A DNA stretch of 64,000 nt from JAAURB01 sp049647265 (GTDB taxonomy: Bacteria > Cyanobacteriota > Cyanobacteriia > Cyanobacteriales > Microcoleaceae): the NCBI GenBank assembly GCA_049647265.1, contig JBARXJ010000036.1:1-64000 (forward strand). Direction: 5' to 3'. Shown here one piece after another: positions 46,291 through 54,892 of this stretch (within the stretch, counting starts at the first letter, position 1; every line of letters starts with the position of its first letter). The position numbers and the translations under genes were made by a program. The notes below the pieces were generated by a model. The model did not search any database. It was not told where the DNA came from and saw nothing but the letters and a program-made list of their open reading frames with translations.

Positions 46291-47724
46291 ATGAAAGTAA
46301 CCCAGGAAAAACTTCCCAAGAGCCAAATTGGTATCGATATTGAAATCCCACCCGAACAGTCTAAAACTGCTTACGAACAGGTTATTCGCAACTATGCCAG
46401 AAACGTGAATATTCCTGGGTTTCGTAAAGGGAAAGTTCCCCGTCATATCCTGGTGCAGCGCCTCGGGGCAGAACGCATCAAAGCCGCAGCCCTCGATGAT
46501 CTGATGCAACAATGTCTCCCCAAAGCCGTTGAACAGGAGAAGATTGAACCTATTGGTGAGTTTGAGTTACGGGGAGATGTCGATCAACTCGTTCAACAGT
46601 TTGAACCGGGTAAGCCCATTACCATTCAAGCGGCGGTTGATGTCAAACCGGAGGCGAATCTAGAAACCTATACAGGGTGGACTGTGCAAGCCGAGGAAGT
46701 GGCTTATGATCCTGAGCAAGTCAATCAAGTCTTAGAACAAGAACGGGCTAAACTGTCTACGTTAATTCCGATTGAAAATAGACCCGCTCAGGAAGGAGAT
46801 GTGGCTTTTATTGATTTTAAAGGGGTTTTCGCCGACGGGGCTGAAGGAGAAGAACCTACAGAAATTCCGGGCGGACAGGCAGAAAATTTTGAGGTTGAGA
46901 TTACTGAAGGACAATTTATTCCAGGGTTTACCGAAGGCGTTGTGGGAATGAATCCTGGGGAAACTAAAGAATTAAATTTGAGTTTTCCTGAAGATTACGG
47001 TAACGAAGATTTGGCAGGACAAGCGGCAGTTTTTACCATTACTTTAAATGAAATTAAGGAAAAAGAACTTCCCGAACTCGATGATGATTTTGCCCAAGAA
47101 GCAAGCGAATTTGAAACCATTGCAGAACTTCGAGAATCTCTAGAAAAACGCTATAAAGAAGAGGCAGAAGAGAAAACTCGTGCTAACAAAGAAAAGGCAT
47201 TAGCGAAAGTCTTGGTGGAGAGCATGGAGGTAGAATTACCCGAAACCCTAATTCGTCAAGAAGTGGATCAAATGCTGACCCAACAAGCGATGCAGCTTAG
47301 CCAAATGGGAATTGATGTCAAACGGTTTTTTACCAGTGATATGGTTCCTAAAATGCGAGAAAATGCTCGCCCTGAAGCCATTCAACAGCTTAAACAATCT
47401 TTGGGAATTCAACAGGTGGCGAAACTTGAATCGATTAGCGTTGATGAAGAAGAAATTAAGGCAGAAGAAGCTAAAATTCGTGAGCAACTTAAAGATCAAG
47501 AAGTCGATCCACAACGGCTACGGGAAGTGGTTGAAAATGATCTCATCACCAAGAAAACTTTTGCTTGGTTAGAGGAACATTCTACCGTTGAGTTAGTCCC
47601 TGAAGGCAGTTTGAGTGAGTCTGATGAAGAAGAAATCGATGAGGGGGAAACTGTTGAACCTGAAGTGAGCGCCGAGACGGCGACTGTTGATGTTGAAGCA
47701 GTAGCCTCAACCGAGGAAGAGTAA
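46291..47724 (+). CDS. tig: Trigger factor
   Basis: 477-aa ribosome-associated chaperone and prolyl isomerase. Ribosome-binding motif GFRKGKVPRHIL (45-56). The FKBP-type domain (about 155-245) contains EGDVAFIDFKGVFADG and QFIPGFTEGVVGM. Helical C-terminal arms run to about 440, then an acidic glutamate-rich tail (SDEEEIDEGE). It heads the tig-clpP-clpX order that is widespread in bacteria and couples folding and degradation of new proteins. Confidence 0.97.
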   Translation: MKVTQEKLPKSQIGIDIEIPPEQSKTAYEQVIRNYARNVNIPGFRKGKVPRHILVQRLGAERIKAAALDDLMQQCLPKAVEQEKIEPIGEFELRGDVDQLVQQFEPGKPITIQAAVDVKPEANLETYTGWTVQAEEVAYDPEQVNQVLEQERAKLSTLIPIENRPAQEGDVAFIDFKGVFADGAEGEEPTEIPGGQAENFEVEITEGQFIPGFTEGVVGMNPGETKELNLSFPEDYGNEDLAGQAAVFTITLNEIKEKELPELDDDFAQEASEFETIAELRESLEKRYKEEAEEKTRANKEKALAKVLVESMEVELPETLIRQEVDQMLTQQAMQLSQMGIDVKRFFTSDMVPKMRENARPEAIQQLKQSLGIQQVAKLESISVDEEEIKAEEAKIREQLKDQEVDPQRLREVVENDLITKKTFAWLEEHSTVELVPEGSLSESDEEEIDEGETVEPEVSAETATVDVEAVASTEEE

Positions 47725-48069
47725 GGATGGGTTATTGGTCATTCGTTCTTTGAGGTTCGCGTTGAAGCAGGGTGAGGGGGAAATCAATTTTTCCTGATTC
47801 CCTTTCATCAATGGGAATAACACTTGAGTCTTTCAAATAACAAATGACTTGGGACGAATAACCAATACCCCCATTTCCTTAAAAGTACGCCATAATTAAA
47901 GACAATATTAAATTAAAGATAATCGCTCATGCATCCGCGATCTATCTTTAGAAATTAGCAATATTGATCTAGAGGGTCGGATACCCACCCCATACGAGAG
48001 ACCTAAAATTTGTCTACAATTGCTCCAAAAGTCGTTAAAAATTTAGTATTTTCTTGATTTTTGTGTTTT
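47725..48069. other. Intergenic region between tig and clpP
   Basis: 345 bp. It carries a large imperfect inverted repeat (47730-47870, listed separately). After 47900 there is AT-rich DNA that should contain a clpP promoter. No gene was seen. Confidence 0.4.
47730..47870. repeat. Imperfect inverted repeat of the GGTTATTGGTCATT family
   Basis: GGTTATTGGTCATTCGT (47730-47746) matches, in reverse complement, ACGAATAACCAATACCC (47854-47870). Similar words (ACGAATAACCAAT, GTCATTTGTCATT) occur at 24500-24550 and 60412-60496, also between genes. This looks like a dispersed cyanobacterial intergenic repeat. Confidence 0.55.
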
Positions 48070-48780
48070 ATGATTTGGTCTGAATCTTTCCATCGCCCAA
48101 TTCGGAGTTATTCCGAGCACGACATCGCTAGCAACCGTCAAGTTGATGTCAACTTAGGCCCATCGAACGTCGTTCCGATGGTGGTAGAACAATCTGGCAT
48201 GGGAGAACGGGCATTTGACCTGTATTCTCGCTTATTGCGAGAGCATATCATCTTTCTGGGAACTGCCATTGATGATGATGTTGCCAATGCTGTTAGCGCT
48301 CAGATGTTGTTTCTAGAAGCTGAAAACCCAGAAAAAGATATTCAGCTCTATATCAATTCCCCAGGGGGTTCTGTCACGGCTGGGATGGGCATTTATGACA
48401 CGATGCAACAGATTCGCCCCGACGTTGTTACCATATGTTATGGTTTAGCGGCTAGTATGGGAGCGTTTTTGTTAGCCGCAGGTACAGCCGGAAAGCGGAT
48501 GTCTCTACCCAACTCCCGAATTATGATTCACCAACCCCTAGGTGGGGCGCAAGGGCAAGCGGTGGATATTGAAATTCAAGCTAAAGAAATCCTGTATCAT
48601 AAGCAAACTCTCAATCAGCTCCTGGCTAATCATACCGGTCAGCCTATAGAACGAATTGAGGTAGATACTGAACGGGACTTCTTTATGGCTGCCCAAGAGG
48701 CAAAGGAATATGGTCTAATAGATCAAGTGATCACTAAACAGAATTTCCCTGTGCCTGGAGAATCTGTTCCCGCAGTCTAA
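48070..48780 (+). CDS. clpP: ATP-dependent Clp protease proteolytic subunit
   Basis: 236 aa. The serine protease that forms tetradecameric rings with ClpX or ClpC. Catalytic Ser in GLAASMGAFLL, His in RIMIHQPLGGAQG, Asp in VDTERDFFM. The usual core starts near VPMVVEQSGMGERAFD. The about 36 residues before it come from the ATG at 48070 (TTG at 48061 also possible). ATG 48178 gives the compact N terminus of related proteins, so the start is uncertain, and no ribosome site decides it. It lies 13 bp before clpX. Confidence 0.93.
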   Translation: MIWSESFHRPIRSYSEHDIASNRQVDVNLGPSNVVPMVVEQSGMGERAFDLYSRLLREHIIFLGTAIDDDVANAVSAQMLFLEAENPEKDIQLYINSPGGSVTAGMGIYDTMQQIRPDVVTICYGLAASMGAFLLAAGTAGKRMSLPNSRIMIHQPLGGAQGQAVDIEIQAKEILYHKQTLNQLLANHTGQPIERIEVDTERDFFMAAQEAKEYGLIDQVITKQNFPVPGESVPAV

Positions 48781-48793
48781 AAATGAGGCAAAT

Positions 48794-50143
48794 ATGTCTA
48801 AGTACGACTCCTATCTAAAATGTTCTTTCTGTGGAAAATCCCAGGAGCAAGTTCGTAAGCTAATTGCAGGCCCGGGCGTTTATATTTGCGATGAATGTGT
48901 CGAACTGTGCAACGAAATTTTAGATGAGGAGTTGTTCGACTCTACCTCTACATCTTCCCCAACGTCTACAAACCGACCCCAAGCAGCCCCGGCGGTTCAG
49001 AAGCGACGTTCTCGTCCGAGCCGTGTCGCCCTCAATCAAGTTCCTAAACCCCGAGAAATTAAAACCTATCTCGACCAACACGTTATAGGTCAAGATGATG
49101 CTAAAAAAGTCTTGTCTGTTGCGGTTTATAACCACTACAAGCGCTTAGGATTTATTCAAGGCAAAGCCAACAGGACTTCGCCTGATGAAAATATTGAACT
49201 GCAAAAATCAAATATTCTTCTCGTCGGGCCAACCGGTTCTGGTAAAACCCTATTAGCCGAAACCCTAGCAAAAATGCTGGATGTTCCCTTTGCCGTTGCC
49301 GATGCCACGACTTTAACCGAAGCGGGATATGTGGGGGAAGATGTAGAAAATATTCTGTTACGGTTGCTACAAGTTGCCGATTTTGATGTGGAAGAGGCAC
49401 AGCGAGGCATTGTTTATATCGACGAACTCGATAAAATTGCCCGTAAAAGTGAAAATCCCTCCATTACCCGTGATGTCTCTGGGGAAGGAGTGCAACAAGC
49501 GTTACTCAAAATGCTAGAGGGGACTGTCGCCAATGTTCCCCCTCAAGGCGGCAGAAAACATCCTTATCAAGACTGTATCCAAATTGATACCAGTAATATT
49601 CTATTCGTCTGTGGTGGGGCATTTGTAGGATTAGAAAAAATTATTGACCAGAGAACGGGTAAAAAGTCAATGGGCTTTATTCAATCTGGGGAAGAAAAAC
49701 CGATAGAGAAAGAGAGTAGCGAGTTAGTTAAAGGAATGGAACCTGATGACCTGGTGAAATTTGGCTTAATTCCCGAATTAATTGGCCGAATTCCCGTGGT
49801 TGCGGTTCTAGAACCCCTAGACGAAAAAGCATTAATGGCAATTTTAACCGAACCTCGCAGCGCATTAGTGAAGCAATATCAAAAGTTACTGCGGATGGAT
49901 AATGTTCAGTTAGAATTTGATCCAGAAGCCATTGAAGCGATCGCTGCTGAAGCTTATCGCCGTAAAACAGGCGCACGGGCATTACGAGGTATTGTAGAAG
50001 AACTCATGCTCGATGTCATGTATGAACTTCCCTCCCGTAAAGATGTTAAACGCTGCCGAGTCACCAAAGAAATGGTAGAAAAACGTTCAACGGCAGAATT
50101 ACTCGTACATCCCTCCTCTTTACCCAAACCTGAATCTGCTTAA
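48794..50143 (+). CDS. clpX: ATP-dependent Clp protease ATPase ClpX
   Basis: 449 aa. Unfolds substrates and passes them to ClpP. N-terminal zinc-binding domain with cysteines 10, 13, 32 and 35. AAA+ module with Walker A GPTGSGKT, Walker B IVYIDELDKIAR and the ARALRGIVE sensor 2. The VNVPPQGGRKHP and pore-loop GYVGEDVE motifs suit ClpX. It starts 13 nt after clpP, so the genes are one operon. Its last 4 nt overlap the convergent mpg gene. The linker at 45-75 is Ser/Thr/Pro-rich. Confidence 0.98.
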   Translation: MSKYDSYLKCSFCGKSQEQVRKLIAGPGVYICDECVELCNEILDEELFDSTSTSSPTSTNRPQAAPAVQKRRSRPSRVALNQVPKPREIKTYLDQHVIGQDDAKKVLSVAVYNHYKRLGFIQGKANRTSPDENIELQKSNILLVGPTGSGKTLLAETLAKMLDVPFAVADATTLTEAGYVGEDVENILLRLLQVADFDVEEAQRGIVYIDELDKIARKSENPSITRDVSGEGVQQALLKMLEGTVANVPPQGGRKHPYQDCIQIDTSNILFVCGGAFVGLEKIIDQRTGKKSMGFIQSGEEKPIEKESSELVKGMEPDDLVKFGLIPELIGRIPVVAVLEPLDEKALMAILTEPRSALVKQYQKLLRMDNVQLEFDPEAIEAIAAEAYRRKTGARALRGIVEELMLDVMYELPSRKDVKRCRVTKEMVEKRSTAELLVHPSSLPKPESA

Positions 50144-50778
50144 GGTTTAGAGACAGCAGGAGAGTCTGTTAAATACCATCGCCAGGGAATCTCAGTTCCT
50201 TGAGAAATCCCAATTCGGGTGGTTTGGGTTAATTGTATCGTATTTTGGGCGATCGCCGTCTGAAATTCAACGCTACGATGCTCTAACCACAACGGTTGAC
50301 CCGGACGCAATGGTAAAGCTGTTAAACTGCGATCAATTTCCATCACCCGACACAATTTACCCGGCCCTGCTGCTAAACGGTCTATTTGTTTTTTCGAGAA
50401 TTTTTTATCGGGTTGGCGTTGAGTCACAAATGTTGTTGAGGCTGCATCTAATTGTAGCGCCCGAATAAGCACCGCACTGGCTACCCCATCTACATCAGTC
50501 ACAATATTCAAACAGTGGTAAATGCCATAAATTAAGTAAACATAACTCATCCCCGCCGGCCCAAACATGACTGCATTGCGAGGCGTTTGACGGCGATAAG
50601 CATGACAAGCCGGATCTCCGGTTTCATAAGCTTCTGTTTCTACAATTATTGCTCGAAGTTGTTCTCCATTCGGTAATTGTCGGACAAGGGTGCAACCCAT
50701 TAATTCTGGCGCTACCCTAGGAGATGGACGCGCTAACCAAGATGCGTCTACAATCTCATTGATCGAACCTGAAATCAT
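50140..50778 (-). CDS. mpg: 3-methyladenine DNA glycosylase (MPG/AAG type)
   Basis: 212 aa. Removes alkylated purines in base-excision repair. Motifs: GCTLVRQLPNGEQLRAIIVETEAY, with catalytic glutamate in VETEAY; DPACHAYRRQTPRN; YVYLIYGIYHCLNIV; and GPGKLCRVMEID. It shares 4 nt with clpX tail to tail. On the other side only 21 bp separate its start from a divergent small gene, so the promoters must overlap coding or be very compact. Confidence 0.93.
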   Translation of the reverse strand: MISGSINEIVDASWLARPSPRVAPELMGCTLVRQLPNGEQLRAIIVETEAYETGDPACHAYRRQTPRNAVMFGPAGMSYVYLIYGIYHCLNIVTDVDGVASAVLIRALQLDAASTTFVTQRQPDKKFSKKQIDRLAAGPGKLCRVMEIDRSLTALPLRPGQPLWLEHRSVEFQTAIAQNTIQLTQTTRIGISQGTEIPWRWYLTDSPAVSKP

Positions 50779-50799
50779 TCAATAGGAGATATTTTGTAA

Positions 50800-50922
50800 A
50801 TGGACATCAAACTCATTTTAGCTGGGTTAACCGTACTGTTTACCGTTGCTTGCCTCTTCTTTGGCACAAAGAACGGTTTTTATGACACAGACGACTATCA
50901 CGGCAACGGTTGCGCTCACTAA
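50800..50922 (+). CDS. 40-aa membrane peptide with conserved-looking C-terminal tail
   Basis: ATG 50800 to TAA 50922. AGGAGA (50784-50789) lies ten bases before the start, good evidence of translation. One membrane helix (LILAGLTVLFTVACLFFG), then a polar tail KNGFYDTDDYHGNGCAH. The shape resembles small photosynthetic-membrane subunits, but I cannot name it. It ends 84 nt before a strong terminator, so it is probably a single-gene unit. Divergent from mpg by 21 bp. Confidence 0.7.
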   Translation: MDIKLILAGLTVLFTVACLFFGTKNGFYDTDDYHGNGCAH

Positions 50923-51005
50923 GTGTAGCAGAAAGCCGATTCTATTCAAAATGAAATTACCGACAGTATCGATAGAATTAGAGACTATCTTCTGACGGCA
51001 GAGTT

Positions 51006-51057
51006 AGGTTATAGGCAAACCCTGAATTTCATATTCAGCAAACCTATAGCCTTTTTT
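51006..51057 (+). terminator. Rho-independent terminator of the 40-aa gene
   Basis: AGGTTATAGG (51006-51015) pairs with CCTATAGCCT (51043-51052 region) with one wobble, an inner CTGAAT/ATTCAG pairing extends it, then T6 (51052-51057). Confidence 0.85.
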
Positions 51058-51416
51058 GATCGATAAAGTATTCACAGGGTTATATTTTTATCTCTCTGCA
51101 ACCTACTATCACGATATAGCGCCACAACACTAACTGCAATAATTTTTATAAAGTTTATTTAAAATCCGGCTGAATATACTATCTGATAAATCGTCTAAAA
51201 GCTTGATAATCAAAGATAAAGTATGAAGATAGTCAACCGGATTGATCGTCAAAAAATGGCTTGACATTTCGATAAAAAAACTGTGACAATTAAGCTATAA
51301 GCTAAAAATAAAAGCGCTTCAAATCAGGGTGGATTATCGAATTAATTGACACAGAAAGGCTAGAAAAAAGCCTGCTTGGCGAGCGGATACATTACCCAAC
51401 AATAGAGCGAAATCGT
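51058..51416. other. Intergenic region before the DUF4278-Y1 fusion gene
   Basis: 359 bp, AT-rich. A weak hairpin at 51357-51373 (AGGCT, 7-nt loop, AGCCT) lies near the gene. No repeat matching a REP or IS200 end was found. The promoter of the fusion gene is presumably here. Confidence 0.4.
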
Positions 51417-51923
51417 ATGAAATTTACATACAGAGGTAGTAAGTATAATTACAGTCCTACCGTAGAACCTTTACGGAAAGAAGTAAAGAACGAAAGATTT
51501 ACTTATCGGGGCATTACGTATAACTACAGCCCGCTTAAAGATACTCAGAACGTTACTGCATTAACCATTCATATTCTCTTTGTGACAGAAAAGCGGCATC
51601 CCATTATTAACCCAGAACTTGAAAAACGCTTAAAAGAACTGACCTCTAGAATTTGTATTAAGCGTAATTGCTCATTGTTGAAGTGTCAGGCAGACTTAGG
51701 TAAACCCGATCATATTCATCTGATTATTGATAAAAGTCCTAATGTCACGGAGTCCGATTTGGCAATGCTGTTGAAAACCACCACAGACAGAGAAATTAAA
51801 CGGGAGTTTGCTCAATACTTAAAATCTTATTATCCCAGACCCACTCTTTGGCAACGAGGCTACTGTATTGTTTCGGGAGGCGGTTCAAATCTCCACAAAT
51901 TGACCGAATATCTTAGTCAGTAA
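51417..51923 (+). CDS. Y1 (HUH) transposase-like protein with two N-terminal DUF4278-like motifs
   Basis: 168 aa. Residues 3-12 and 28-38 are two near-copies of the DUF4278 motif (FTYRGSKYNYSP and FTYRGITYNYSP), joined by a charged linker. From about residue 47 it is an IS200/REP-associated Y1 transposase: ALTIHILFVTEKRHPI, then HUH motif H99-I-H101 in PDHIHLII, LLKTTTDREIKREF, LWQRGYCIVSGG, and the tyrosine Y165 in LTEYLSQ at the end. The catalytic set is complete, although the protein stops three residues after the tyrosine. No IS200-like ends and no tnpB flank it. A domesticated or chromosome-maintained transposase is inferred. Own terminator. Confidence 0.8.
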   Translation: MKFTYRGSKYNYSPTVEPLRKEVKNERFTYRGITYNYSPLKDTQNVTALTIHILFVTEKRHPIINPELEKRLKELTSRICIKRNCSLLKCQADLGKPDHIHLIIDKSPNVTESDLAMLLKTTTDREIKREFAQYLKSYYPRPTLWQRGYCIVSGGGSNLHKLTEYLSQ

Positions 51924-51960
51924 GCTTTTAAATGCTGTTTATTAGCTTTGTTTGAAAGTG

Positions 51961-51992
51961 AGCGGTTTTCGAGAGATGAAGACCGCTTTTTT
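51961..51992 (+). terminator. Rho-independent terminator of the Y1 fusion gene
   Basis: AGCGGTTTTC (51961-51970), loop GAGAGAT, GAAGACCGCT (51978-51987), one wobble pair, then T6. 38 nt after the stop. Confidence 0.9.
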
Positions 51993-52071
51993 ATGTTTAT
52001 TCATTATCAAACATCCTATGATACAAAGCTTTTAGTCACCTGCTCTCAACTCAACGACCTCACTCCATCGG

Positions 52072-52257
52072 ATGAACTTATCAGAGATACTTGACATGGA
52101 TTTTAAAAAAATAGCAATAGATACAGAAAAAATATTTATCTTTGATTTTTTAGAATATCGATTTAGATTAACTCGCAAGCTTAGGACGGAAGTAGGGAGA
52201 ATACCCGAAGAAATGCGCCTCTATCAATCGATTTACAGATTATTTAGGGCTTGCTGA
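52072..52257 (+). CDS. Possible gene fragment cut by the IS-derived element
   Basis: 61 codons from ATG 52072, encoding a charged protein (FIFDFLEYRFRLTRKLRTE), no family seen. The frame runs straight into the terminal inverted repeat at 52246, and its last residues come from the element. If the element is removed, the frame would continue with YFIVKIL. It may be a broken gene or a chance frame. Confidence 0.3.
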   Translation: MNLSEILDMDFKKIAIDTEKIFIFDFLEYRFRLTRKLRTEVGRIPEEMRLYQSIYRLFRAC

Positions 52258-52504
52258 AGAGTTAAGGAAACTAGCCGTCTTAAGGCTTTGAGAAGCCAAT
52301 GCTAATGCTCAAGAGAGGCAATTGGAGTTAAAATAGTATAAAATCCTTGCATCATCCTGAGGAAAATGTATCGCTTAGTTGAATGTCCAATCAATTCTGA
52401 GGCAGATTTTGAACGACCCTTTGAGAGAAAATTGTCCCCTGAGAATCGTGTTTGTAGTGATGGCGAGCCTAATTCCTTGGTCAGAATTTGAGTCAGCAAG
52501 CCCT
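52246..52504. mobile_element. 259-bp IS-derived element with perfect terminal inverted repeats
   Basis: Ends are AGGGCTTGCTGA (52246-52257) and TCAGCAAGCCCT (52493-52504), perfect 12-bp inverted repeats (13 if the flanking T/A is counted). Inside, on the plus strand, is MYRLVECPINSEADFERPF and KLSPENR, then in another frame VMASLIPWSEFE, the N terminus of an IS5/IS1182-type transposase, broken by a frameshift. The catalytic part is deleted. This is a miniature derivative that could be moved only by a transposase supplied elsewhere. Confidence 0.8.
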
Positions 52505-52530
52505 ATCTATTTTATTGTCAAAATACTAAA

Positions 52531-53331
52531 CTATTCCTTAACTATTGCCCCTCGTTTTTTTAAATCAAATTTTGCAGAATTAGATAATCCGATCACACCA
52601 ACAAACAGAGTATTACTCACCTGGGCGTGACTTAAATAAACACCACTCAAGTTAGCCCCTGTGAAATTAACTCCCGTCAAATCCGCATCAATAAAGTTAG
52701 CCCCGATTAAGTTAGCTCCACTTAAATTAGCGTAACTTAAGTTTCTCCCTTTTGCGCCTTTGGTAACAATCTCCCGCACTAACCGCCACTTTTTACTCAT
52801 TACTGTCGTCTCATCAATAATAGTACCACTAAAATTGACACTGGTTAAATCCGCATGACTTAAGTCTGCACCTCTGAGGTCGGCTCCGATCAGATTAACA
52901 CCTGTTAAGTTTGCATATTTTAGATTAACTAATCTTAAGTTAGCACTAATTAATTTAGCTTTTGTTAAATTAGCCCACTTTAAATTAGCATCTACCAGTT
53001 GAGCATGAATTAGATTGGCATCGTTTAAATAAGCCTTCATTAGTAAAGTTTTTGTTAAATCTGCACCAATTAATTTAGCTCCTGTGAGGTAGGCTGTTGT
53101 TAAATCTGCACCTCTAAAATTAGTATTAGTTAAATTCGCATTAATTAAGTTGACGTTTGTTAAATGAGATGACTGTAAGTTTGCTTGGCTTAAGTCAGCA
53201 TTGATCAGATTGGCTCGACTGAGATTAATTCTGCTTAAATTTACTCTTTTTAGTTTAGCACCAATCAAAATTGCACCCGGAAAATTGCGTTCTCCTTGAG
53301 CATAGCTTTCTAACAATTGTTTGGTATTCAT
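52531..53331 (-). CDS. Pentapeptide-repeat protein
   Basis: 266 aa, almost wholly A(D/N)LXX repeats (ANLINADLSQANL, ANLIGANFIDADLTG), which fold as a right-handed quadrilateral beta-helix. A break at about 160-185 (TTVMSKKWRLVREIVTKGAKG) separates two helical stacks. Such proteins are common in cyanobacteria. Some mimic DNA and bind gyrase, others are of unknown role. No signal peptide or membrane helix. The N terminus (QLLESYAQGERNFPGA) is the usual capping segment. The gene ends about 27 bp from the IS-derived element. Confidence 0.9.
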   Translation of the reverse strand: MNTKQLLESYAQGERNFPGAILIGAKLKRVNLSRINLSRANLINADLSQANLQSSHLTNVNLINANLTNTNFRGADLTTAYLTGAKLIGADLTKTLLMKAYLNDANLIHAQLVDANLKWANLTKAKLISANLRLVNLKYANLTGVNLIGADLRGADLSHADLTSVNFSGTIIDETTVMSKKWRLVREIVTKGAKGRNLSYANLSGANLIGANFIDADLTGVNFTGANLSGVYLSHAQVSNTLFVGVIGLSNSAKFDLKKRGAIVKE

Positions 53332-54892
53332 AGAAACTATTGTATTTCAAAACAGATTAAGTTGTTGTTGTATCCAACTTAAAAGCTAGCTCACCGCTTG
53401 AGAGAATTGAAAACGACTGAGCAGTTTAGGCGGTTGGTCGAGTCCGAAGCAACTACCCTAACAACAGACAACCCACCCTATCTGGGTCGGTTGCTAGGGT
53501 AAGACTGTTAATGATAGTACACTCACGACTGAACCCCAGAGCCTAGGGTGAGGTTGCGATACGGGGCAAGCCCACGCTACGCGACCGCGAATCTCATGCT
53601 CTCTATCTTATCTGTTTAAACGACACTTGAAATCACTCAAGATCCAATTTTTATCCAATCTTCAAGATGAAGTCAGTCCTATAGATCTTAAACTAACCTG
53701 ATTCAGCGGGTAGCCTGTATCATTTTATAATTTTACCCAAAGGGTATATCACAAAGATGATAACTAACCCGGATGAGGTGTATTATTCTGCGAGTCATGA
53801 TGTGAGAATAATCATTTCTCGATCTTACATCCAACTCAATCCTCTAACCGCTACATGACTCGCAAGCAAGTGATAGGGTAGACTTTCAAGGATTTTGCTC
53901 GGGTTTGTGTTGGACTGCAAATTATTATTGTTACAGATCTAATTATAATTCAATTTCTCATCATTAGCTCACCATCAAATTAGCTGAGTTTCTGATCAGA
54001 CTGATAACTTCTAAATGATTTCTAAACAGTTGATATGAACTAACGCTTGAACTCACCAGAGTGGGTAGTGCAGGAGTGGGCATTAAGGTTGTCAAAAAAG
54101 TATGAATGACAGACCATAATAATGCAACGGCGAAACATGAAAAAACAGGAACTAAGACAATATCACTGGAGTTTGGGCGCAGGAAAGATATCCACGTCGC
54201 CTTCTCAGAACGCGCAATCAAAAACAGAGGTATTCTGGGTGTCATGGGAAGCTATTTAGGGCCTGGGGGGGTACAACAAATTAGACCAATTCAAATTAAG
54301 GATACTGAATCGACAATCACTTCTTTTATTCAGTTAGAAGGTTGCGCTTCAGCCTCCCCTCAATGCTGACGGAGTTAGCTGACGGACTAGGGTTGAGAGA
54401 TACCCTTCTCTTCCGCTTGAGTGTTGATTTCAACCGCTTCTCAAGCACGGATGTATCAGAGATTCGCCCCAAAAATTGGTTCCTCCGCTTCAGCAGCACT
54501 TCTATCGCTTCATCAATGAACTAAATTCATTAGTTCTCAACAGAAGAACTTTAACTTTCGCTGAATTAAGCAGGCTGTTTTTGTCGTTGAATTTATTATA
54601 AGTTTATACTCATTAAAATGTCAACAATTTTTACAAAGTTTTTTAAGCGATTTTAGACGATAGATAGTTCGATCAAATCCCCCTTCAAAATATCGCGATT
54701 AATGACTTTGATGTGACAGTAATTCAAGTGGCTATTTGAGAAACTATTTCTCTTTTTCTGTAAAAAAAAATACCAAAAAGCTGTATCATCTGATTACAAT
54801 CTCACTAGACAATTGAGTATCTGTCTAAAATTACTGACTCATTTTTTCTAAATTATGATATACTAGAAAGTTGTGCTCAATTTTTTAATCTT
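53332..54892. other. 1.56-kb gene-poor region
   Basis: No gene is supported. There is one short open frame at 54106-54369 with no family match, and small palindromes. A GC-rich stretch near 53560-53590 resembles the short repeats seen elsewhere. An 11-bp inverted repeat (53789-53864) and two T-rich tracts near 54760 precede chlD. It probably holds the chlD promoter and decayed DNA. Confidence 0.45.
53789..53864. repeat. 11-bp perfect inverted repeat
   Basis: TGCGAGTCATG (53789-53799) and CATGACTCGCA (53854-53864), 54 nt apart, in a gene-poor region. Could be ends of a small element or an RNA stem. Confidence 0.55.

Noticed and set aside
51417..51923. A complete IS200 element
   Set aside because: No left or right end hairpins of the IS200 type were found next to the gene, it has a normal terminator, and it carries extra N-terminal motifs.
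52379..52630. 83-codon frame crossing the IS-derived element edge
   Set aside because: Its middle (VMASLIPWSEFE) is transposase remnant and its end is antisense to the pentapeptide gene, so it is a composite of unrelated sequence.
54106..54369. 87-codon frame in the gene-poor interval
   Set aside because: No ribosome site, no family resemblance, and an equally long frame on the other strand. A 40-codon frame inside it also lacks support.
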